NCBI RefSeq assembly: GCF_000143415.4
Contig: NW_003314406.1
Coordinates: forward strand, 81,007 to 145,006
Direction of reading: 5' to 3'
Length of the DNA: 64,000 nucleotides
Origin: Selaginella moellendorffii
Taxonomy: Eukaryota; Streptophyta; Lycopodiopsida; Selaginellales; Selaginellaceae
Both the position numbers and the translations under genes were made by a program. This document shows positions 56,340-64,000 of the stretch, piece after piece (position 1 is the first letter of the stretch; every line of letters starts with the position of its first letter). The notes beneath the pieces were generated by a model. That model ran no database searches, was not told the DNA's origin, and worked only from the letters and a program-made list of their open reading frames with translations.

Positions 56340-57760
56340 TGTGAGACACAAAATCCTTAGGCCCCAAAGTGGAGCCGGAAGGTGCCATATGGTAGTGGCC
56401 GAAGCGAAAGCCAAAAGAGCGTAACACGTTTGGACTAAAAGCTCCGACTTGAAAGGTCAAGAGCGGGAGTGGAACTCCCAACAAAGTGCTTGAGGAACAA
56501 GCACGAAGCAAGCAATAAGCGACGCTCCATAAAGGGACCCAAAAAGGACCAACACATGACATGTGGAAGTGTCCGAGATGGACCCGAGTTGGAGTTCGAA
56601 GTGGAGTCCGAGATGAACCCGAGTTGGAGTCCGAAGTGGAGTCTGAAGTGGAGTCCGAGATGGACCCAAGTTGGAGTCCAAAGTGGAGTCCGAAGTGGAG
56701 TCCGAGATGGACTCAAGTTGGAGTCCAAGGTGGAGTCTGAGATGGAGTCCGAGTTTGAGTCTGAGAGGGTAAAAGCCCAAAGCGTTCGTCTCCTAGACCC
56801 TGGGGGGTTTGGTGAGCTCCAAAAGTATAGTAAGGGGGAGGACTGTAGTGGAGCCAGTTTGGCCAGGAAAGGCCAGTTTGGCCCAGAAAGGCTGTACCCA
56901 GTGTTGGGTGATGAGCTGCCCACTAGGAAGTCCAAGACTAGAGTGAACACAGACCGACAAGCGGGGTAGCTTGGTGAAGTGTTCAAGAGCCGGCTCTAAT
57001 TCCCCCGGGAGATCAACTGGCTGATGCTCTCAGTCCAAGTGTGGGTGGCACTACCTACTTGGATACCTGGCATGGCTCAAAGGAACCTCGCTCTAAGCCC
57101 ATGGCTAGAGCACCCAAAGGCAGAAGGTGGGGAGAGTACCCACGAGGCTCGCGTAAGGCCATGGTGTTCCGAAATGTTGCCCCAAAGTCCCAGACTATGG
57201 AAAGGAAGAGGAGTAGTCCTCTGGTGTAGTGACCAAGGATGTAGTTGGGTAGTGAGGAAGTCCCAGAGGACCTTGGGACTTAGTGGTCGGGCCAGTGGGC
57301 CTTGATCTAGTGGCAGTGTTGGTGAACATGGCTATGGGCAGAAGGGGACTTAGTGGGGACCGGAAAAAGGATGTTGGGGAAGGTTATTCCCCATGTTGGA
57401 GGGCATTCTAAGGATGATAAGGAGTGGATCTGGGATGATCACTCATGGACGGATGACCCAGTCTTTGAGAGACGGGATTGTAATGTTGGTGGTGTCAGAC
57501 CACCGATGTGACCAAGGTGAATGGGCATGGCCTTAGCGTAATGGGCTGGTATGTTGGTGGTACCTTGGGGTGTCGGTCATGGGATCGGACACGTGGAGCA
57601 CATGTACCGAGTGCCAAGGTTGAGTGGCAGGGATGCCATTCTCGGGGCTAACAAGCCCAAGTCCAAAATAGGACTTATGGAAGATGTGAGTGGGACTCCT
57701 CCAAGTGGTCGAAGGTGTGGTTAAGTGACTAAAGTAGAATGGAAAAATTAGTCGTTTACA
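56340..57760 (+). repeat. 3' LTR (1,421 bp)
   Basis: Same start and end as the 5' LTR. Scattered single-base differences (for example CAGCGAG versus CAACAAG types) indicate some age, but overall similarity is high. Contains the shorter tandem array at 56,570-56,760. Confidence 0.93.
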
Positions 57761-59450
57761 GTATGGCAGTCCATAGTGAGGCCACAAGTCTTAGGCCGCT
57801 TGGGCATCATCGACCCTAGTGACATGGCAAAGACATTGAGGTATAAGATCATCCTAATGGGCCTTCACCCAGGGAAGCAACCTTGGAAGCTTATGTTCAA
57901 ACAGTGCCTCCTCGTGATCCATCCAAAACACAGAGCAACAAAGCTGCCTAGATGGTTATTTGCGGAAGGAGCAGTGAAAGGGGGGAAGATCATTAAGGGG
58001 ATTCACAAGCTGTAGAAGGCCTTCTTGATTGGATAGGTCATCCCAAATAGAGCAAAAGATTAGCTTAACCAACCACTCTTCTTCAACACTCTCTTCCAGG
58101 AGAGGGAACATACGTTAGGCAGAGAAGACCACCCAATGATCTGGTGGAAACTTCACGGAGGAGGATTTAGGACTCTTAGGCACTTGGTGGGGGTCATGGA
58201 CTAAGACCAATACACAGTCACGCAGTGACTTCAGGCTTTTGGCTTAGGACGATGTCACAAGGTCCACACCAACATGATACGTTTGCTACAAGTGACGAGT
58301 GGTGCAAGATAAGGTGGATGATGCCTAAGGTAGTGCCATCGGGTGAGGGACTTTGTGGCCATACAAAGGGACACCTAGAGCACGGAGGATCAAGTGCAGT
58401 TAGGATCCTGGACCAGGGTGTTCACAACCCTGGCCCCATCATGGATGGAGAGGGAGGTAGAGGTGTGGTTCATATCCTCCCCTAAGAAGAACTTGGGCTG
58501 CCCCTTCAGGATAATATGATAATAAACTGCTCCTAGAAGCAGGGGAGGTACATGAGTTGCCTTATGTCATGGATGGCAAAATAAAAGGGAGGATCCATAT
58601 GCTCTGTCAATCTCCTAAGAGGCTGGAGGTGGTGGAGTTAGAGCACCTACTGGAGAGTGAGGGTTTTCTGATATGGTAGCAAGAACAACTAGTCGAGGAC
58701 CTGAATTGGGACCCGGCAGCATGGAGGAGAGGGGCCAATGGCTTCTTCACATACAAGATGAAAGAGGCTGGGATGGACCTACTCACTAATAGGGAGCTAG
58801 GTAGGTAGGAGATCCCAAAACTTTGGAGGATCTAGCTCAGTCGGAATAGGTGGTGGATAATATGATGGTATTTTGGAAGCTACTAGTGCAAGAGAAGGTA
58901 AAGCTCACCTCATGGCTGGTAGCCAACAATGATCTTCTCATGGGGTAGTGGTTCCAAAAGGATGAGGATAGCTAAGGCAAGGAATATGGAGAGCTCAAGA
59001 CAGTCAAGCATGCACTATGGGAATGTGATGTGGCAAAAGCAGTATGGGGATAGATAGTAAGGTGACACGAGAGCTGGGCCATCTTCAAGACTTTGAGGTC
59101 CATGGAAGTGATGTGCTTTACTGGTTTGAAGGAGGGCAAGGCCCTTGCACAGGCCAAGGATGGTGATGCATTCCCAAGGCAAGAATGGATGGGGAACCCG
59201 AGTATGGTGGGACCACATAGGAACTGAATTAGGAGTCTCGGCTTGGGAGCTCTAGGGCATGAGTGTTGGGCACCATGGTAGGCAACTAGAGTGCATGCAC
59301 TATAGGAGGCTTGAACCATTTCAAAGGGATCCAAGTGAGGGTCTTGGCAGTGGTGATGATTTGGTAGCAGCTGTCCTTGGCTGCAGCCCACATGCACTAC
59401 TCCTTGCTGAAGGCCATAGGCAAACCGGAGAGACTAAAAACATGGAGAGC
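57761..59450 (+). pseudogene. LINE 3' part, continuation of the element interrupted at 50,702
   Basis: Resumes directly after the LTR element with WQSIVRPQVLGRLGIIDPSD followed by LRYKIILMGLHPGKQPWKLM, the W..v..PK..GGLGi...... block downstream of LINE RTs. Later VKLTSWLVANND and YGELKTVKHALWECDVAKAV (about 58,990-59,050) match the C-terminal zinc-binding (zf-RVT) region. Frames are broken by stops. No poly-A tail was identified; the end is uncertain. Confidence 0.72.
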
Positions 59451-59960
59451 TAGATGGGTTCCATGTTTTGGTTAAGCAGATCGACTAGGCCATTTTCAGT
59501 ACATTTGTCCGAGGCATAGGATCATCCGCCTGGTAACCCGGTACTGACCACGACCAAAATGATTTCTCCAAGCATTTCCTATGTCACCTCCTATGGTTTG
59601 GGTGTTCGGGGGGTACCTGTATCATGGAAGACGAGGATTAGTAATGCAATCTCCGCTAGCTCTATCTCTCATTTTGTGAAAGTACGAAGCTAGGTTTCAA
59701 AAAATGAATTGAGATTTGCATGATTGATGCTCATGAGCCAATGTACTTAGATACATGCCCAGGCCGCACATTAGAAGTGATTTCCAAGGACTAGAGCTAG
59801 GGAACATGCTCAACCTAATCGCTATGCATTGATTCATGGATCTCGTCGTCTGGTCCAGTCATTGTCATCTTGTCTTTTTTCTAAGGGGATGATTAGAAAC
59901 TAGAATAGTCGATATCACAAGCACTACCTGGGTAGAGTCAATGAAAGCCCCTTGTGTCGC
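59450..59960. other. Spacer, no supported gene
   Basis: No open frame of note and no recognisable repeat between the LINE tail and the small frame at 59,969. Confidence 0.5.
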
Positions 59961-59968
59961 CGTGGTGC

Positions 59969-60376
59969 TTAGTTCTGGCGTTCTGGCCGAAAGAAGTTCC
60001 TACAGGTTAGGGGTGAATAGCAACACAGAAACCAAATCGTTTGTACCCATTTTTGGTTGGCCAGGAATGCGATAGTGAGATTCCTCGTGACCTCAGTGGT
60101 GGGTGTAAGCTCGTTTTGAGCTTTACCCAAACAAACACTTTGTTGGCACTGCTCATTCTTGTGGTGCGCAACGAAGCGGCTGTTGATCCTGGAATGGGCG
60201 GGGAATGTGTGTGGTTGTGCTAGCACACAGCCTTGCAGCGGCTCAAGCTTGCTCTTCTTGTGGATGCACTCCTGGAGAATGCGGCGGCAATGGATGCAAG
60301 CGAGAAACCCTAACATTAGGGTTTCTCCTATCGCTTCATACCTTTCGATATGAGAAAATCCAGCACTCGCAGCCAT
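59969..60376 (-). CDS. Hypothetical 135-aa protein
   Basis: ATG at 60,376 gives MAASAGFSHIERYEAIGE and then a Cys-containing stretch (GFLACIHCRRILQECIHKK). No family recognised. The first 50 residues look more gene-like than the rest; a splice donor inside cannot be excluded. The frame contains the palindrome at 60,302-60,327. It may be a decayed gene fragment. Confidence 0.25.
   Translation of the reverse strand: MAASAGFSHIERYEAIGETLMLGFLACIHCRRILQECIHKKSKLEPLQGCVLAQPHTFPAHSRINSRFVAHHKNEQCQQSVCLGKAQNELTPTTEVTRNLTIAFLANQKWVQTIWFLCCYSPLTCRNFFRPERQN
60302..60327. repeat. Perfect 12-bp inverted repeat of telomere-like sequence
   Basis: GAGAAACCCTAA, two bases, then its exact reverse complement TTAGGGTTTCTC. 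The core is two opposed telomere heptamers. Confidence 0.9.
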
Positions 60377-60379
60377 GAA

Positions 60380-61120
60380 GTCGAATAGCTATAGCTTGTA
60401 ATTAGGTTTGCCAATTCGTATGGTGTGTCTCTCCACGCGAGATTCTGTGAGGAATCCAAGGTTTTGTTTTTTACCATGCCATGTCTACTATGTGTCCCAT
60501 TAGTTTATCCATGGGAAAACAGAGTTTTCTGTAAACAAGATTTTCTTTAAAAATTCTTTTTAAAGAAGACCTTTTGTTAGCTAAGTGTGGGATCTGTCTT
60601 AGAGTGAGAGAGCAGAACTTGTGTTGTATTTTCCGTTTACTAATCAAAACACAAATGTAGTTGATGGTTCATCTACACGTTTTGTTCAGAGCATAACCAA
60701 GGACTGCATGGTAAGTTTGGGGGAACTTGTTCTTTTGTTTTTCACAGTCCAAAAAGGCGTAAATACCAAATTTATTATGTTTTGATATGATGCCCAAGTG
60801 ATGGATAGTATTGTCTAGAAGACAGAATTCCTAGCCCTCAGCTTGAGTTTGCTGAGTCATCGAGCTGTGGTGGGCAATTGGCCGGCTCTCTACAGACGTC
60901 AAAGAGAATATCAAGCACTGCTTGCACCGGTGCCAAGGGGTTGGTCAGAATAATATGATCTAGACCACGAAGGATGAGTCGTCTTAATGCGTAGCAATGG
61001 AATCCTTTTTCCACAAATCATTTAACAAGATTATTAATCTTAAGGACGATACCACCGGCAGTGTTAATCAGATAGAAAAGCGCAAAAACTTGTCCCAGGA
61101 TCACTTTAGATGAGTTTGTC
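60380..61120. other. Spacer, no supported gene
   Basis: Nothing recognised except moderately AT-rich sequence and short frames. Confidence 0.5.
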
Positions 61121-63984
61121 ACTGGTTAGTTTGAATCTTGATGAATGTACAATGAGACTTTGAATGGAAGTGATCGGCGCTTATCATACTTTGTGGTTAA
61201 AGAAGTACCGTCAACCCGTTTAATCTGGATCTGAAGGCTCAAGAAATCAACAGACAAGTTCACTAGCAAGCTGTCCATACCTATGAATGGATTGTCCATC
61301 TCATTTTGCATGGCAAGGAATTGTAGTAAATATATCCAGAATAGATTCCCTTCGGACTCAACTTGATCAAAGTCAAAGAAGCAGAGGATCATGGGATTGT
61401 TCATTGAAAAAAGATCGTCCATGTACCTAAAAGTGTGCTCGAAAAGGCGAAGTAAATCATACTGGCCTAGACGTGCAAGTCGAGTAAGAAAATTGTACTC
61501 AAAGTAAAAGAGGTACAGGTTACACCACAAAGGTGAGCACGAGAAGCCCATAGGAATTCCTCGGACTTGTCTCCATACTCTGTTGCCCAGCCGGACATAT
61601 GTGTTCCAGATAATAAAGTTATTTAGCTTGATAACTTTCGTTGGATCCATTCTAGTAGCCTTTACTGATGACTGGCGCAGAGGTTTCCATTCGGCCTCAA
61701 GTTTGCTGTTCTTTTTTTGAATCAGAAAAAGGTCTTTTTGGAGGTGGCTTTGGTGCACGAAAGCCAAATTGATAAGATTTGTCATAGCCGTCATGGGGCC
61801 TTAGTCTCCCTCAAGGGGGATGGCCTCATAGCACTTGGTGATACCCCTGTGTAGATCGTGGTGATCCTATCTGGGAGATTAATCGCAAACTCCTATGTGG
61901 ATCCAAGGATCCAGCATGTGTTTGTCTTTCCTCTAAAGAATTTTGCCCGTGCGTAGAAATCATCAACCACGTTTTGTGATGCCTCCTATATCCCTTTTAG
62001 GATAGCTGTTAGGCAGATTGTGATTTCAAAGAAGACACATCCGTCTTCATTCGTTAACTAGCGCATTTTATTCTTGTGCACTTTATAGATTCCCATGAGG
62101 TAAGGGAGATCTGGTTGTTGAGGCAAAATTCCTATAGGAGTGGTTCACTGAGCAATTGTTTTACAACTTTCTCAAGTGTTTTAGGGACATTATTGTCCGA
62201 GACTGCAAGTGAGAAGTCGTTGCTATTCATCTGCACAAGCGCTTCCCCACGGGCTAACATTTTGCAAAAGAAGGTGGGTGTGTTAGCCGCTTTATCGGTG
62301 CCACTAATGTACAAGTGTTTATGTACCCACTCCAGTTGCCGTTATGCCTTGGGGGTGGTCATCACATCTACGGTTGTGGTGGTCTAGCAATTTTGTATTG
62401 CCATGGTAGTTAATATGCTGTTTAACAGCAGCTTCGTTACTTGGCCAGTTGCAGATGTAGACATCCAGGATTATACTGGCAATCTGATCCCAAGCTTCAC
62501 AGATTTCAGCAATGATTTTTGCCGTTTGGAGTGGTTTCGGAGTGATGTGATTGAGGCCTTTCTCGATGACAGCCATGAGTATGCGTGAGCCAAGGATCTT
62601 TGGATCCAGTGTTCCCACATGGCCAGTCTCGTCGAGGTAGGTCACCTATGGCCATCGTTTGCATTCACAAACAAGAGGCTCAAGAGTGTCCCAGTTACAA
62701 AAAACCTCTTTGGGTTTATAAAAGTCATTTTTGATCTAGGGCTCATACCTCCAGCCAAATACGATGGGATCCAGGAGTTCCATGTCTAGACCAATCATTT
62801 CCATGAGAGTGCGGATACTGATCCTCTCGAATCCGACACTGATATATCGAAGGTGTACGAATTTTTGTTCGCTCTCTGTTCCCTCTTTGACCAGCCATTT
62901 TCGTTCGGCCAAATGATGGATGTAGTGTAAAGTACACTGTGGAAGCAATCACGAGAGCATTTTCATTAGCTACCAATCATGGAAGGAGAAAACAGAAATT
63001 TATTTATTGCTGCTTTCTTTCACTAAGCCTTTTGCGTAGCTTCTGTTTGTTCGAGCTTGCATTGGCCTCGAATGTCTTGGAAATTGATGGTGGTGTGCCT
63101 GTCTCCTGTGATGTCAGTCCCATGGACATTTGTCCGTTGGGATGATCATGTTTCCGATTTGGTGGTAAGCCTCAAGACCTTGCCGGCGTGCATTGTGAGG
63201 ACAGTGTAGGTGAGAAAGCTCCATTACTTTCATTACCGTCACGTCGTGAGGACATTGGGGACCTGTACTGCTGGACAGGGATGAACTTACATATGTTCAT
63301 CTTAGTTTGTCCATGAGGGATGAACTCCAGATCCCGGTTAGCTGGCTTTTTTGCCACCTCAATAGCGGCTGCTTGCATCCATTCTCAGATTTGAAGGAAG
63401 GCAGCTGTCTGGAGGATCACCTGCGGATTAGCCATGAGTAGGGATAGGAAGATGGCAAGGCAGTCTGATGATGTCAAACTTGAGTCTGGCCAGTACTTGT
63501 CTAGATTGTTAAGCATGTACCAGAACAAGGAGTCAAGCCAGACAATTCCTCCTTCACATCCCTGGCAATCACAGCAATAGTATGGTCAAAGCTGGTTCCA
63601 TGTACGTTGATCTCCTTGTGATAGGTTCCAGCTTTTTGTATTCAAAAAGGCATCACCATCACAGCGTCCATGGAAAGTAGCCTGCTTGAAAACATCATCC
63701 GTAGTCTTTTGGAATGGGATAGCCGGTTTGTAAGCATAATTCCCCAGTGTTGCATGTCCGTATGATGCTTCCAGTGTTTGTTTTGACCACTGTACTGCAT
63801 CCAGTCGTAGCAAAGCCACCATCTGGATCCAGTTGGATGCCTCCAAGGGAGACGTCCAACCTAAAAGATTTGTGAGTGTCCAGAACTTATGCAGTTCTGG
63901 AAGGCGGTGGGAGGCTGCATCGAGAACTCGTGTGGTGGCGAAGGGGAACTTCCATCCACTCAAATTCTCCAACGGGTCAAACAT
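61120..63984 (-). pseudogene. Penelope-like retroelement, longer copy, damaged
   Basis: Minus strand, entering from the right window edge. N-terminal part at 63,984-63,586 (FHGRCDGDAFLNTKSWNLSQ) and 63,560-62,980, unknown domain. Then a damaged stretch leads to HVGTLDPKILGSRI and EKGLNHITPKPLQTAKII (about 62,600-62,530), typical of the region before Penelope RTs. GTDKAANTPTFFCKMLA follows, then RT motifs QVRGIPMGFSCSPLWCNLYL, FEHTFRYMDDLFSMNN (catalytic YMDD, Asp pair intact) and FWIYLLQFL. The last block is TTKYDKRRSLPFKVSLYI, ending near 61,126. Frame changes and stops interrupt the part upstream of the RT; the RT exon itself (61,794-61,126) is open for 222 codons. No GIY-YIG endonuclease was seen on either side within the window. 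Confidence 0.78.
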
Positions 63985-64000
63985 GATACGACCATTATCA

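Larger units (their letters stand above)
50703..57760 (+). mobile_element. LTR retrotransposon, about 7.06 kb, non-autonomous, inserted in the LINE
   Basis: Two long direct repeats beginning TGTGAGACACAAAATCC and ending TTTACA bound the element. It is flanked by identical 5-bp target duplications GTATG (50698-50702 and 57761-57765). A tRNA-Met-type primer site follows the 5' LTR and a purine-rich tract precedes the 3' LTR. The 4.0-kb interior (52305-56339) has no credible gag or pol frame, only short frames. It is therefore a large non-autonomous (LARD-like) element or an autonomous one stripped of coding capacity. Strand is assigned from primer-site position. Confidence 0.93.

Overview
This is nuclear DNA of a non-flowering land plant. 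Three things point there: spliceosomal GT-AG introns of only about 34-57 nt in every gene that could be modelled, plant-type CCCTAAA telomere-like repeats, and plant gene families (an ALDH21-like dehydrogenase, a TIC32-like short-chain dehydrogenase, a CYP88-like P450). Introns this short, together with genes expected in species with flagellate sperm, fit a lycophyte such as Selaginella best. That assignment is inference; another bryophyte, lycophyte or fern is not excluded.

Layout. 0-6 kb holds broken host genes: the last exon of an aldehyde dehydrogenase, an SDR pseudogene whose 3' terminal exons are amplified as four 355-bp tandem units, unrecognised exon-like pieces, and a CYP88-like P450 pseudogene. 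6.4-9.7 kb is very AT-rich and gene-empty. 9.7-10.6 kb is a decayed PIF/Harbinger transposase. 10.9-27 kb is an unusual accessory block: a 12-intron minus-strand gene (about 1,821 codons) joining a ParB/Srx-like domain to an FCP1/SCP-like domain, a 3.1-kb tandem duplication of its 5' part, and a divergent plus-strand transposase-like gene of the DUF7869 type. About 33 copies of a 22-bp imperfect palindrome are scattered through this block and not elsewhere. Seven sit inside introns, almost always 4-11 nt before a 3' splice site, two lie in a coding exon, and others are in spacer DNA. This is the best candidate for an undescribed system: an introner-like palindrome family carried by a large mobile element.

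28-31 kb has a Ty3/gypsy pol remnant. 32.6-43.3 kb is the healthy host segment: a gene with an EB1-type C-terminal domain, an SFI1-like repeat gene, a coiled-coil gene, and divergently a complete 13-exon TMC (transmembrane channel-like) gene whose exons add up exactly to 651 codons plus stop. The mix (EB1, SFI1-like, coiled coil, TMC) suggests microtubule, basal-body and membrane functions, although no interaction is shown by sequence.

43.3-64 kb is retroelement DNA: a Penelope-like RT fragment, low-complexity DNA, a LINE split by a 7-kb LTR retrotransposon with matching 5-bp target-site duplications (GTATG), and at the right end a second, longer Penelope-like element on the minus strand. Coordinates of spliced genes were worked out by hand from splice sites and reading frames; family names rest on remembered motifs, not on database searches.
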